This document shows positions 33,274 through 42,368 of a DNA stretch of 64,000 nucleotides, piece by piece; position 1 is the stretch's first letter; each line of letters starts with the position of its first letter. The notes beneath the pieces were generated by a model. That model was not told where the DNA came from and made no database searches. It worked only from the letters and a program-made list of their open reading frames with translations. The DNA is taken from the NCBI GenBank assembly GCA_965219925.1, contig OZ244795.1, forward strand, positions 1,736,001 through 1,800,000. Reading direction: 5' to 3'. Position numbers and translations under genes: made by a program. Source of the DNA: Bin87 sp965219925 (GTDB lineage Bacteria; Chloroflexota; Dehalococcoidia; Lucifugimonadales; UBA3495).

Positions 33274-34442
33274 TTTAGTCCGGCCCCCTCAAAAAAATTA
33301 CGCCTCCACATAAGTCCCGGCATCTGCCCTACCGCCAGGCTGCGCAGTGTCTCGCTGTCAGATGCTCGTTTTACGGTGCTGAAACCGTCCTGCTTGACCA
33401 GCCAGAAAATTTCCTCCAAGTTCGCTCCATTCAAAAAATCGGGGGAATGGGTTGAGATGAAAACCTGGCCGCCACGCTTGGCGTAAGATCGAAACTCCTC
33501 AGCAAGGGGGTGCAGCAGCTCCGGGTAAAGCTGGTTTTCCGGTTCCTCGATGGCTAGTAATGGGTGCGGTTTCGGGTCATAGAGCAACACCAGGTATGCA
33601 AACATCTTGATGGTGCCGTCGGATACGTAGCGCGCGATGAAAGGGTCTTTAAAGCTGCCGTCCTGGAACCGCAGCACTAGGCGGCCGTCTTCGGTAGGCT
33701 TGGCTTCAACGCTGGTTACGCCGGGAACCTGCCAACGCATTGCTCGCAATACATCCTCAAAACGTTCACGGTGGTTTTCGTAGAGGTATTGGGCAACCAG
33801 AGCGACGTTGTCGCCGCGTGTCGAAAGGTGCTCAGCATAGCCGGCCTCAACGCTGGGGCGGGCGTCGATGATATGAAAATCAGAGATGTGCCAATTTTCA
33901 ATCAGGCTGCGGAACTCGGACACGACACGGAACTCTCGGAACTGTCCTAACCCTTTAATGGCAAGGATGCTGGGGTCATCTAGCTTGTAATCGGCCCGTT
34001 CCTCTGCTGCGCCTTCCTGCCCGTAAGCGCACTCGTTGGTGATTGCTGTACCTTCACCTCTACGGAAGTCCACGAACCGCCAGGGCTGGCCTCGCTGCCC
34101 CCGACGGTAGCGCAGGACTTCCCGCTCCACAACTACGCGCCTATCTTCATCAGTTATCGACAGTTGATAGGTAACGAGGGGCCCCCCGCTTTCCCGGAAC
34201 TTGATAGTAAGTTCGATAGGCCCGGCAGAGTCCCGGCTAACTAGCTCACGGAACCCGCCTCGCCGGGCTACCGCTGCTGCGACGTTCTCGATCAGGGCAT
34301 CTTTGAGGAAACTGAATACATCGAATAACGTTGACTTCCCAGACCCATTAGTGCCGACCACTACGACCATCTTGGGCAATTCGCTGAGAGTGATATGGCG
34401 AAAGAGCCTGTAGTTCTTTATTTCAATGCCTTCAATTTGCAT
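33261..34442 (-). CDS. AAA-family ATPase (OLD/RecF-like)
   Basis: A 393-residue ABC-type ATPase of the AAA_21/AAA_15 group. It begins MQIEGIEIKNYRLFRHITL, then Walker A GTNGSGKSTLFDVFSF (about residues 29-44), ABC signature-like YVSDGTIKMFAYLVLL, Walker B AIEEPENQLYPE, and the H-loop VFISTHSPDFL. I chose ATG 34442, preceded by AGGTG; an extension to 34469 is less likely. The TOPRIM-type gene follows with a 13-base overlap. The pair matches the two-gene ATPase + TOPRIM organisation known from anti-phage abortive systems. Confidence 0.85.
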   Translation of the reverse strand: MQIEGIEIKNYRLFRHITLSELPKMVVVVGTNGSGKSTLFDVFSFLKDALIENVAAAVARRGGFRELVSRDSAGPIELTIKFRESGGPLVTYQLSITDEDRRVVVEREVLRYRRGQRGQPWRFVDFRRGEGTAITNECAYGQEGAAEERADYKLDDPSILAIKGLGQFREFRVVSEFRSLIENWHISDFHIIDARPSVEAGYAEHLSTRGDNVALVAQYLYENHRERFEDVLRAMRWQVPGVTSVEAKPTEDGRLVLRFQDGSFKDPFIARYVSDGTIKMFAYLVLLYDPKPHPLLAIEEPENQLYPELLHPLAEEFRSYAKRGGQVFISTHSPDFLNGANLEEIFWLVKQDGFSTVKRASDSETLRSLAVGQMPGLMWRRNFFEGAGLKWAE

Positions 34443-34512
34443 AGGGACACCTGATCGAAAGTTGGCCAATTTCCATCATACACCCTGCCATGTCGTCCCC
34501 TGAACCTTCCTA

Positions 34513-35589
34513 CTAAAACGGGCAGTCGATGCCCAATTCGCCGCAGGTGTCGTGGAACCAGTCCACCACTTCCTGGTGCAGGGGGATGCCCTCTGCGCGC
34601 CGGATGATTTCCATCTCGGCCTCGGGTTGGCCGGCCACCATTACCCGTTCTTCGCCCGGAGCGGGGCGGGTGTTTTTCATCATGCGGAGCCACTCATCCA
34701 TGGTGTCCTTGAAGTGCTCCGGGTCGTCGAAACCGGCCACGTTGTAGGCGGCGACGTAGTGCCCGAAGTTGGGACGGCCCGGCACGGCCCCGTAGCCAAA
34801 ACCGGTGAGCACGCCGGCCAGGATGTCCACCATGCACGACAGGCCGTAGCCCTTGTGGGAACCCAGTTCGCGGGTGCTGCCCAGGGTTAGCAGGGTGTAG
34901 TTGTCGGGGGCGTCGGCTTCCTCCATGATGGGGGTGCCTTCCGAGTCGGCGAGCCATCCCGGTTCCAGTTTCACGCCGAGGCGACGGGCGATGCCAACCT
35001 TGTTGCCGGCGACGGTGCTGGTGGCGGCATCGAAGACGAAGGGCGCTTCGTGGCGGGACGGCACGGCGATGGCGATGGGATTGGTGCCCAGGCGCGGTTC
35101 GGCGCCAAAGGTCGGCACCACCGACGGCGGGCAGCTGGTCATGCACACGCCAATCATGTCGTGCTCCAGCGCCAACATGGCATGGTAGGACGCCATGCCC
35201 AGGTGCCGGGCGTTGCCCAGCGTAACCATGCCGATACCCACCACAGCGGCCTTCTGGATCGCAATGTCCATTGCCTTGGGCGTGGTGATGATCCCCAGGC
35301 CGCGGTCAGAGTCGATGCTGGCCGTGCCGGGAGTTTCCCGCACGATGGTCATCTGGGGGTTGGGGTTGATCTGTCCGCTGGTGTACCCGTTGACGTAGCT
35401 GCGGAGCATGTTGGAGACACCGTGGGAATCGACGCCGCGCAGGTCGGCAAGAACCAGGACATCTGCGCCCAGCGCCGCATCGTCACGCGGTACTCCCATC
35501 TTCTGCAGCACGGCGGCCACCACAAACTTGAGGTCGTCTCCGGGCACCATCGTGGCCTCGTCCAGACTTACTCGAAACTTGGGCAACAT
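34513..35589 (-). CDS. Ldh/malate dehydrogenase-type (type 2) oxidoreductase
   Basis: A 358-residue NAD(P)-dependent oxidoreductase of the malate/L-lactate/sulfolactate (Ldh, YlbC) family. It shows LADLRGVDSHGVSNMLRSYV (near residue 50), IQKAAVVGIGMVTLGNARHLG, LGTNPIAIAVPS, STVAGNKVGIARRLG, SHKGYGLSCMVDILAGVLTG and ERVMVAGQPEAEMEI. These enzymes reduce or oxidise 2-hydroxy/2-oxo acids. The substrate cannot be told from the sequence. It is a separate unit divergent from the M42-like gene. Confidence 0.88.
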   Translation of the reverse strand: MLPKFRVSLDEATMVPGDDLKFVVAAVLQKMGVPRDDAALGADVLVLADLRGVDSHGVSNMLRSYVNGYTSGQINPNPQMTIVRETPGTASIDSDRGLGIITTPKAMDIAIQKAAVVGIGMVTLGNARHLGMASYHAMLALEHDMIGVCMTSCPPSVVPTFGAEPRLGTNPIAIAVPSRHEAPFVFDAATSTVAGNKVGIARRLGVKLEPGWLADSEGTPIMEEADAPDNYTLLTLGSTRELGSHKGYGLSCMVDILAGVLTGFGYGAVPGRPNFGHYVAAYNVAGFDDPEHFKDTMDEWLRMMKNTRPAPGEERVMVAGQPEAEMEIIRRAEGIPLHQEVVDWFHDTCGELGIDCPF

Positions 35590-35735
35590 GGCGCACCTCC
35601 CGGTTGTCTGTCGTCAGAATTCATGCGAGGCAGTATAGCACCGGATTTGCGAGAGGGTTTCGCGTTCTGGGGCAGTGCTATAATTCGGCGCAGATTGAAT
35701 TTGTGCGGTGGCCACCGGCTTGAGGAGCGGATTAA

Positions 35736-36851
35736 ATGAGTACCAGCCAGTTGGATTCTGAAAGCCGGGCGCTGGATTTTCTGGCCCGGTTGGGAGCGCA
35801 GCCGGCGGTTGCTTTTCACGAAAACGGCGTGGCAACGGCAGTGCGCGGGGCGTTGACCGAGATCGGCGTGTCGTGGCGTACCGACCAGTTCGGCAACATC
35901 ATAGCCCGCATCGCCGGGAGCGACGGCGGTGGCGTGCCGGCGATTGCGTTTATGGCTCACATGGACCATCCGGGTTTTGAGGTGGTGGGTCGGGACGGCG
36001 ATTATCTGATTGGACGCGCATCCGGCGGGATACCGGCTGGCGCGTTTGAGGCCGGCGTGCCGCTGCATATTGTGTTGCCGGCGGGACGTCGCATCTCTGC
36101 GGATACGGTGGGAAAGCATGGTGAAGAGCGCGAGCGTCAGGTGCTGATCCGTCTGGCCGGCGGTGATTCCGGAGAGGTTCCGGTGCCATCGGCGGCGGTT
36201 TTTGACCTGCCTGATTTCAGCATCGACGAGGACTATCTGGTGATGCGCGCGGCGGACGACCTGGCTGGCTGTGGCTGCATTCTGGCGGCGCTGGACCGGC
36301 TGCACGGCGAACCGCCCGCCGGCGATGTATACGGAGTGTTTACGCGCGCCGAGGAGGTTGGGTTGGTTGGCGCGCGGTTGCTGGCTGAGGCTGGCACGTT
36401 GCCTTTGGACACGCTGGTGGTGTCGCTGGAGTCGTCGCGGACGTTGCCCGGGGCTGAAATTGGAAACGGGCCGGTGATCCGCGCCGGCGACGCGGGCAGT
36501 ACCTTCAATCACGATGCCGAGTCGGCGTTGATTCGAGCGCGAGAGGTTTTGACGGCCGTCGGCAACGATTTCCGGTGCCAGCGCCAGTTGATGAGCGGCG
36601 GCGTCTGCGAGGCCAGCGCGTTTCTTGCCTACGGCTATCGCGCCACCGGTGTCGCCTTCCCGCTGGGCAATTACCACAACGGCGCTGCGGATGGCTCGGT
36701 GGCTGCCGAATACATCCACCGGGACGACTATCTGAACGGCGCGCGGTTGGTGACCGAGGCGGCGCGTCAGGTGGGAATGCGTTGGGACACGGCGTTCAGC
36801 CGCCGCATCCGCCAGGTGCCGGACAGCATGAGGGCGCGCCTGGGAGGGTGA
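35736..36851 (+). CDS. M42-like (M20/M28 superfamily) metallopeptidase
   Basis: A 371-residue zinc peptidase. Metal ligands appear as IAFMAHMDHPGFEVVG (H and D near residues 73-75), MRAADDLAGCGCILAALDRL (Asp), YGVFTRAEEVGLVGARLL (EE catalytic/metal pair), VVSLESSR and FPLGNYHNGAADGSVAAEYI (His). This pattern belongs to co-catalytic zinc aminopeptidases. A TTGAGGAGC site precedes the ATG. It is probably an aminopeptidase or deblocking enzyme in the cytoplasm. Confidence 0.82.
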   Translation: MSTSQLDSESRALDFLARLGAQPAVAFHENGVATAVRGALTEIGVSWRTDQFGNIIARIAGSDGGGVPAIAFMAHMDHPGFEVVGRDGDYLIGRASGGIPAGAFEAGVPLHIVLPAGRRISADTVGKHGEERERQVLIRLAGGDSGEVPVPSAAVFDLPDFSIDEDYLVMRAADDLAGCGCILAALDRLHGEPPAGDVYGVFTRAEEVGLVGARLLAEAGTLPLDTLVVSLESSRTLPGAEIGNGPVIRAGDAGSTFNHDAESALIRAREVLTAVGNDFRCQRQLMSGGVCEASAFLAYGYRATGVAFPLGNYHNGAADGSVAAEYIHRDDYLNGARLVTEAARQVGMRWDTAFSRRIRQVPDSMRARLGG

Positions 36852-36864
36852 AAAGAGTCGGACG

Positions 36865-37161
36865 CTAGTCGTTGATGCCCAACTCGGCTTTCACTTCGTC
36901 GATGGACACCAAGTTGCCTTCCTGCACGTCTCGGATGCTCCGTCGCAGGGTTTCCATCATCTCGGCGTCTCCCATGATTTCCATGGTTTCGACAATAGAT
37001 TCAAACAATTCCCACGGCATCAAGGCAAGCACCGGCTTGCCGCGACGGGTCAATGCGACTGCCCGGTTCTCCGCCGATAACAATTCGGGCAATTGGGTCA
37101 GCATCGCCCTTGCCTTGACGATAGACATGCGCTCCGTGTCGGTTTCCCATACTGACGTCAT
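36865..37161 (-). CDS. Phd/YefM-family antitoxin
   Basis: A 98-residue protein with the Phd/YefM N-terminal DNA-binding fold: MSIVKARAMLTQLPELLSAE, NRAVALTRRGKPVLALMPWE and a helical, acidic C-terminal half with MMETLRRSIRDVQEGNLVSI. The first 11 residues (MTSVWETDTER) precede the usual start and may not be translated; ATG 37128 is the alternative. It follows a RelE/ParE-type toxin gene with a 9-base gap, the reverse of the usual antitoxin-first order. Confidence 0.82.
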   Translation of the reverse strand: MTSVWETDTERMSIVKARAMLTQLPELLSAENRAVALTRRGKPVLALMPWELFESIVETMEIMGDAEMMETLRRSIRDVQEGNLVSIDEVKAELGIND

Positions 37162-37170
37162 AACGATCTC

Positions 37171-37506
37171 CTAATCCTCAGCTTCGCGCGGTTCAACCAG
37201 GCTCAATCTGACTAACCTTTGTGCCAGCGCATAAATGTCGTTGCGGTGTCCTTCATGTCTGATTCCGACTGCAACCACAATGACCTGTCGTCGGTCCTCA
37301 TCAATGCGCAAGATAATCCGGCAGCGTTGCCCGACAGCACGAACTGAACGAAATCTGCTCAATTCGTTTCGTAAAGGATAGCCTTGAAGTTGTGGTTCGT
37401 CACCCAGGCGTTGCGCCCGGTTTACGATTAATCGCTGAACTCGTCGGTCTGAAATACTTCTCAGGAGTTCCATTGCCGGCGCGGTGAATGAAATGCGCCA
37501 ATCCAT
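37171..37506 (-). CDS. RelE/ParE-family toxin
   Basis: A 111-residue protein beginning MDWRISFTAPAMELLRSI, with AQRLGDEPQLQGYPLRNEL and a C-terminal catalytic-like strand RSVRAVGQRCRIILRIDEDR followed by VIVVAVGIRHEG, the RelE/ParE toxin pattern. RelE toxins cut mRNA at the ribosome; ParE toxins inhibit gyrase. The motif does not decide between them. The tail ALAQRLVRLSLVEPREAED is longer than usual. It lies first in the operon, upstream of the antitoxin. Confidence 0.8.
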   Translation of the reverse strand: MDWRISFTAPAMELLRSISDRRVQRLIVNRAQRLGDEPQLQGYPLRNELSRFRSVRAVGQRCRIILRIDEDRRQVIVVAVGIRHEGHRNDIYALAQRLVRLSLVEPREAED

Positions 37507-37531
37507 CTGCGGGCCTCAGTTGGAGCGTACA

Positions 37532-37569
37532 ACTGATTGTACGTATATCAGTACATAAACGTAACTGAT
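37532..37569 (-). promoter_or_regulatory. candidate operator of the toxin-antitoxin operon
   Basis: Upstream of the toxin start are ACTGAT (37532-37537), its complement ATCAGT (37547-37552) and a further ACTGAT (37564-37569), with GTAC/TGTACG repeats between. Such inverted repeats are typical binding sites for Phd-type antitoxins, which repress their own promoter. This is inferred from spacing and position only. Confidence 0.45.
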
Positions 37570-37643
37570 TGGCAAGCGGCCTGATTGCCCAGGGTTTGCT
37601 ACAATGCAACTGCCATTTCAATGACTTACAGGAGGCTCAACCT

Positions 37644-38306
37644 ATGCCAGTTCACCATGAGGCGCAGGGGGCGGGCGATGTTACCGTCCACAAGATTGAA
37701 AATATGGGAACCCTGGGCAACAACGGGTATATCGTAGTGTGTCCGGAGACCAACCAGGGGGTTTGCATCGATACGCCCGCCGAGCCGGAAAAAATGATCG
37801 ACGAGGTTCGCGCCCACGGAATCGACGTGCAGGCAATCCTGATTACCCACGGCCACCAGGACCACCTGGCTGGCTACACCGAAATTACCGGCAGCATAGG
37901 CGCGCCGGCAGCTATCGGCGGCCCCGACGCCGGCCAACCGCCCAGCCCGCCGCAGCGCAATCTGAGCGACGGCGACACGGTAACTTTTGGCAACCAGACG
38001 ATCCAGTGTTTGAGCACGCCGGGACATACCGAAGGGTCCACCTGCTTCCTGGTGGGGGGTTTCCTTTTCTCGGGGGACACACTGTTCCCGGGCGGGCCGG
38101 GTCGGTCCCGCAGCCCGGAGGCTTTGCAGCAGGAGCTGGGCAGCATCAGCGGCAAGCTGCTAACCCTTCCGGATGACATCTATGTGTATCCCGGGCACGG
38201 TCCCGAAAACACGACCATCGGTGAGGCGCGTCGGCGTTATACGGTGTTCATGTCCAAGTCGCATCCGGCAGACTTGCAGGGCGACGTGGACTGGTTGAAC
38301 ACCTGA
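37644..38306 (+). CDS. MBL-fold metallo-hydrolase
   Basis: A 220-residue metallo-beta-lactamase-fold hydrolase from ATG 37644, which has AGGAGG nine bases upstream; the extension to 37569 is rejected. The zinc motif is LITHGHQDHLAGYTEI (HxHxDH), with the further ligands PGHTEGSTCF, LFSGDTLFPGGPGRS (Asp) and YPGHGPENT. The pattern fits glyoxalase II/hydroxyacylglutathione hydrolase-type enzymes, but the substrate is not certain. Confidence 0.88.
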   Translation: MPVHHEAQGAGDVTVHKIENMGTLGNNGYIVVCPETNQGVCIDTPAEPEKMIDEVRAHGIDVQAILITHGHQDHLAGYTEITGSIGAPAAIGGPDAGQPPSPPQRNLSDGDTVTFGNQTIQCLSTPGHTEGSTCFLVGGFLFSGDTLFPGGPGRSRSPEALQQELGSISGKLLTLPDDIYVYPGHGPENTTIGEARRRYTVFMSKSHPADLQGDVDWLNT

Positions 38307-38320
38307 TCGCCGCAAATTTC

Positions 38321-39586
38321 GTGTATCGCCGCACAGTTCTGAACAACGGTTTGCGGGTGCTAACGGCAGAGATGCCACACACCCGCAGCGTTTCCATGTT
38401 CATATCGGTTGGGGCGGGCTCACGGTATGAACCTTCCGAGATGGCCGGATTGTCGCACTTCCTGGAGCACTTGCCGTTCAAGGGCACCCGAAGCTGGCCG
38501 ACCGCTCTGGCCATCTCGGAAGCCGTGGAAGGCGTGGGCGGCATGATGAATGCTGCCACCGACCGGGAAATGACCTCGTTCTGGTGCAAGGTTGCCAGCG
38601 TGTACGCCGACCGGGCGTTGCCGGTAATCATCGACTTGGTGCGTCATCCGCTGCTGGATCCCACGGAAATGGAGAAGGAGCGGGAGGTCATTCTCGATGA
38701 ATTGCGAATGACCAATGACTACCCGGCCGAGGTGTGCGCTCTGCTTATCGACCGTGCCATCTGGCCCGGGCAGGCCATGGGACGGGACGTTGGCGGAGAA
38801 CCGCAGACGGTGAGCGCTATCGGGTTGGAGGACGTACGCCAGTATATGGAACGGCAGTATCGACCCAACAACACGGTCATCAGTATTGCCGGCGCGCTGG
38901 ATCATGATACGGCGGTGGGTATGCTGGCCGATGCTACGGCGGACTGGATGCCCGGGGAACCCTTGGGTTGGGAACCGGTTGTCGCGCCGGCCGACGACGC
39001 GCCGACCATTCTTCTGGATACTCGGCCTGCCGAAGACACCAACCTGTGCATCGGGATGCCCGGCTTGATGATGATCGATCCCGACCGCTATGCGGCGACG
39101 GTGTTGAACGGTGTATTGGGAGATGGCATGAGCAGCCGGCTGTTCCAGAACCTGCGTGAGAACCTTGGAATCACGTACGACGTGCACAGCGCCTTGAGCA
39201 ATTACCGGGACTGCGGCGCATTGGTGGTGTCCTGCGGGACGGAGCCGGCTCGAGCTGCGGAAGCAGTGCAGGCGACCCGCGCGGAGTTGCTGGGGTTGCT
39301 GGAGCGGGTTCCGGACACCGAGGTGCATAAGGTTCGAGAGTACATCAAGGGCCGGCTGCTGATGCGGATGGAAGACTCGCGGGCGGTGGCGGCCTGGCTG
39401 TCCTCGCAGGAATTGTTATTGGGAGAGGTAACCACGCCGGATGAAACTGCCTCGCGCATCGACGCGGTGACGCCAACCGACGTATTGCGAACCGCCGAGC
39501 GACTGATCTCGCCCCAGGCGTTCCGGCTGGCAGTGGTCGGCCCGCATGAAAACGACGCCGAGTTCCGGGCCGCGTTGGGTGGCTGA
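38321..39586 (+). CDS. M16-family (insulinase-like) zinc peptidase
   Basis: A 421-residue peptidase of the M16 family. It starts at GTG 38321. The inverted zinc motif HFLEH is at residues 46-50 (GLSHFLEHLPFKGT). The downstream Glu is in EREVILDELRM, about 75 residues on. FQNLRENLGITYDVHSALSN and EYIKGRLLMRMEDS occupy the second half-domain. The protein probably processes small peptides or partially folded proteins. No ribosome site is obvious before the GTG, so the start is less certain. Confidence 0.9.
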   Translation: MYRRTVLNNGLRVLTAEMPHTRSVSMFISVGAGSRYEPSEMAGLSHFLEHLPFKGTRSWPTALAISEAVEGVGGMMNAATDREMTSFWCKVASVYADRALPVIIDLVRHPLLDPTEMEKEREVILDELRMTNDYPAEVCALLIDRAIWPGQAMGRDVGGEPQTVSAIGLEDVRQYMERQYRPNNTVISIAGALDHDTAVGMLADATADWMPGEPLGWEPVVAPADDAPTILLDTRPAEDTNLCIGMPGLMMIDPDRYAATVLNGVLGDGMSSRLFQNLRENLGITYDVHSALSNYRDCGALVVSCGTEPARAAEAVQATRAELLGLLERVPDTEVHKVREYIKGRLLMRMEDSRAVAAWLSSQELLLGEVTTPDETASRIDAVTPTDVLRTAERLISPQAFRLAVVGPHENDAEFRAALGG

Positions 39587-39622
39587 TACAGATCTGAGGG
39601 ATGCACTCTCGCAGATAGGCCA

Positions 39623-41317
39623 ATGGCGACACAGTACGAAACTACATTCACAATAGCCGGTGACGGGCAAAGCGCCGGCGTTACCCTGCTGCGGGAAGCC
39701 AGGGAGCTAATAACCAACGAGCTGCTGTCCGCAGTCAACGAGACCACTCCGGATGTAGAAGCCGATGCCACTGAGGATGACGGCTACTCTCAGATTAGCG
39801 CTGAACGCCAGTACCCCGGCACTGACTATACTATTCGACTAGAAGTCCGGCTTTGTACTGACGGAAGCGACGTGAAGGCACAAGTCCGTACCCGTTTCAT
39901 CTCCGCCACAGGTGGCGACCCGTCCGGTTTGCGGGCTGGCCCGCCCCGATTGCTCAGTACGATTACGGAAAGGTTTGCGTGCCGGGGCGGGATTGTGCCA
40001 ATCGGCAGCGAAGCAGTGCGAGTAACCGATGCCAACGTCCGGGAGTTCACGGAGCATTACGTACTGAGCCCGGAACAGACTATGCCGATACTGGCTATCT
40101 CTGAGGACAGCGCGGGGCGCACTGCCCTCGACCCAGATACTGCGCAGCGGGTGCTGGCCGGTATCGCGCTGGTGGCGCGCTATAACGTTGCGGCTGCCGA
40201 CATCACCCGCGGCCACCTTGGATATAACCTAGCCTGCTACAACGGGGCGATTCGCATCTGGTGGCCCGGTTGCCAAATCGGATGCAACGGACCCGGGCCA
40301 GGCATTTTTTATATGTACCAAGCCGCGGCCAACGCGGGCTCCGATCTCCTGAACGACCTGCGGGAAAAATGCCTCGCCAGCCGGATTGACGACGAGTTCG
40401 ACGGCGTATTCAGTCGGGCGAGAACCGAAGTTGTCCTGGAACGGAATCGGGCGTTGGCAGTTGCAGTAGAGCGCGTGCAGCAACATATCGTGGAGCCGGC
40501 GACCCTTGGGCCGGAGCTGGATCAGTCTCGTAAAGACCTGCGCCGGGAGCAACTCGGCCGCGCCGAGGCCAACCGCAAGTTAAGCAACGCACAGGCCACA
40601 ATAGATAATCTGCGGCAGGAGCTGTCGGACGAAAAAGAGCGGGCCGAGCTGCTTATTGACCAGCCGCTCAGCGCGCCTGATGAGGCAGAAGGGTCCGTTG
40701 AAGGCCAGCGCGAACGCAACCGCCGGCTACGCAACGCCAACGCAGAATTGCGCCAGACCAACGAAGTCCAATACAAAACTATCAACCGCCTGAACGACGA
40801 TAATCAGTCTTTACGGCAGGAACTGGCTATCCGTAAAGCGGTCGAATCCGGTTTTTGCGAAATCCGAATCACCTGACGCCACCCCGACTATGTAACGGTG
40901 CTGAACCACGCCATCAATCTCTATCGCGATCCAATGCGTCAGTTCATCGTGGCGAGCCTGCAAAAAATCCACGGTTACGACCTGAAGGATGTGTTCAGCA
41001 GGTCAATAGAATTCAATGGCAGTGAGAATAGAGATGTGGCCCATCACCCGGAGGCAGTCATCGATGTGGCGGACTTTGAAAGCCTGATTAGCGATAATTC
41101 GGAATGCTTTGACAGCGGCAGAACACTGGCCCATCATCTGCGGGAAATCAGATATATCCGCAACCGGGCCGCACACCCACCGCCGGGCGGTTTATCCGTA
41201 GAGTACACTCAGGACAGCCTCAGAACTATCACTGACGCATTGCAAATGATTAGAGCGTTACCAGAGCGTACGGAAATCGCCGATTACATCGGCAAAATAG
41301 CCGAGCATTCGGGGTAG
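39623..41317 (+). pseudogene. Swt1-type HEPN protein split by in-frame TGA at 40874-40876
   Basis: One open frame of 564 codons runs from ATG 39623 to TAG 41317, interrupted only by TGA at 40874. The first part has YGTDYTI-like strands, REFTEHYVLSPEQTMPILAI, LGYNLACYNGAIRIWWPGC (RIYWPG-type core) and a long coiled coil with NRKLSNAQATIDNLRQELSD. After the TGA comes VLNHAINLYRDPMRQFIVAS, then GRTLAHHLREIRYIRNRAAHPP (R-x-H), the Swt1-type HEPN domain. The second part has only a GTG without ribosome site, so I treat it as a single gene with a nonsense codon (CGA to TGA is the simplest change). Two separate genes are possible but less likely. Confidence 0.6.
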
Positions 41318-41398
41318 CCGCGAAATCGGGCAAGCCGGTTCCAATTAAACCCACGTGCAAAAACTCATCGTAACCACGTACTCCAGGAGGCAGAAAAT

Positions 41399-42262
41399 AT
41401 GCCCGCTACGACACGTTACAACAAGGCGATTCAGTTGCTGGAAGAGGGGAAGCCGGTGTTTGGCACCGGCCTCATCTGGAACGGCAATCTGGATGAGATG
41501 ACCTATTTTGCCGATTCGGACTATGACCTGGTGATGATCGAGATGGAGCATGAAGGGTTATCGTTCAACAACCTGCGGACGTCGCTGCAATTTTTGCTGA
41601 ATCGCAAACGGGTGTCCGATGGCGGTGGTTTGCAGGCCGACCCCACGCCGATTGTGCGTATCCCGCCCAACACCCGCGAGCAGAACCAGTGGGTCATCAA
41701 GCAGGCGCTGGACACCGGCGTGTATGGTCTGATACTGCCCCACCTGGACACGGTGGAGGGCGCGATGTCGGCGGTGCGGGCGGCGCGCTATCCGCAGGTT
41801 CCGGGTGTGGCCGACTTTGAGCCGCGGGGCGAACGGGGATGGTGGCAGCGGATTGCTCCCCGGTATTGGGGGTTGTCGGCGTTAGAGTATTATGACGCCG
41901 CCGACATTTGGCCCATCGATCCCGACGGGAACCTGTTGCTGATGGGCATTGTGGAAGAGCCAACGGGAGCCAACAACCTGCCGGATATTCTGCGCGAGGT
42001 GAAGGGCATCGGCGCGATATGGGCCGGGCCTGGCGATATGTCGGTGGCGTTGGGTCACCGGGGCAACGCCGGGCATCCGGAGGTTCAGGAGATGCTGCTG
42101 CGGATTTTGGGAATCTGCCAGAACGCCGGTGTCCCCTGCGCGGTGGGCTGCACGGCGGCGGAAGTGCCCATGCGACTGGAGCAGGGTTTCAGCATCCTGA
42201 TTACCGCGCCCACGCGAACCGCCGGGGGCCTGGAGGAAGGACGCCGTATCTCTGGAAGGTAG
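41399..42262 (+). CDS. HpcH/HpaI aldolase family protein
   Basis: A 287-residue class II-type aldolase of the HpcH/HpaI family. It shows FGTGLIWNGNLDEMTYFADS, YDLVMIEMEHEGLSFNNLRT (metal-site Glu region), PTPIVRIPPNT, VYGLILPHLDTVEGAMSAVR and GIGAIWAGPGDMSVALGH, which holds the metal-binding Asp. Known members cleave 4-hydroxy-2-oxo acids to pyruvate plus an aldehyde. A strong CCAGGAGGC site precedes the ATG. It ends with a hairpin shared with the convergent hflC. Confidence 0.87.
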   Translation: MPATTRYNKAIQLLEEGKPVFGTGLIWNGNLDEMTYFADSDYDLVMIEMEHEGLSFNNLRTSLQFLLNRKRVSDGGGLQADPTPIVRIPPNTREQNQWVIKQALDTGVYGLILPHLDTVEGAMSAVRAARYPQVPGVADFEPRGERGWWQRIAPRYWGLSALEYYDAADIWPIDPDGNLLLMGIVEEPTGANNLPDILREVKGIGAIWAGPGDMSVALGHRGNAGHPEVQEMLLRILGICQNAGVPCAVGCTAAEVPMRLEQGFSILITAPTRTAGGLEEGRRISGR

Positions 42263-42295
42263 CTTTCTCAACTCCGCTCAGAGCCTGGAAAATAT

Positions 42296-42325
42296 CGGAG
42301 GGGCGACGCTTGCGTCGCCCCTCCG
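42296..42325. terminator. perfect hairpin between convergent genes
   Basis: CGGAGGGGCGACGC (42296-42309) pairs perfectly with GCGTCGCCCCTCCG (42312-42325) with only TT between. No clear T run follows on either strand. It lies between the convergent aldolase and hflC genes and could be a weak bidirectional terminator or a REP-like repeat unit. Confidence 0.55.
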
Positions 42326-42368
42326 GTACGTTTGTAAGACGGGGTTGGACCCAATTGGCTGAGTTGTC

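Noticed and set aside
40874..40876. TGA in the HEPN gene read as selenocysteine.
   Set aside because: The surroundings show no redox motif, and no compact stem-loop at the required distance is evident.
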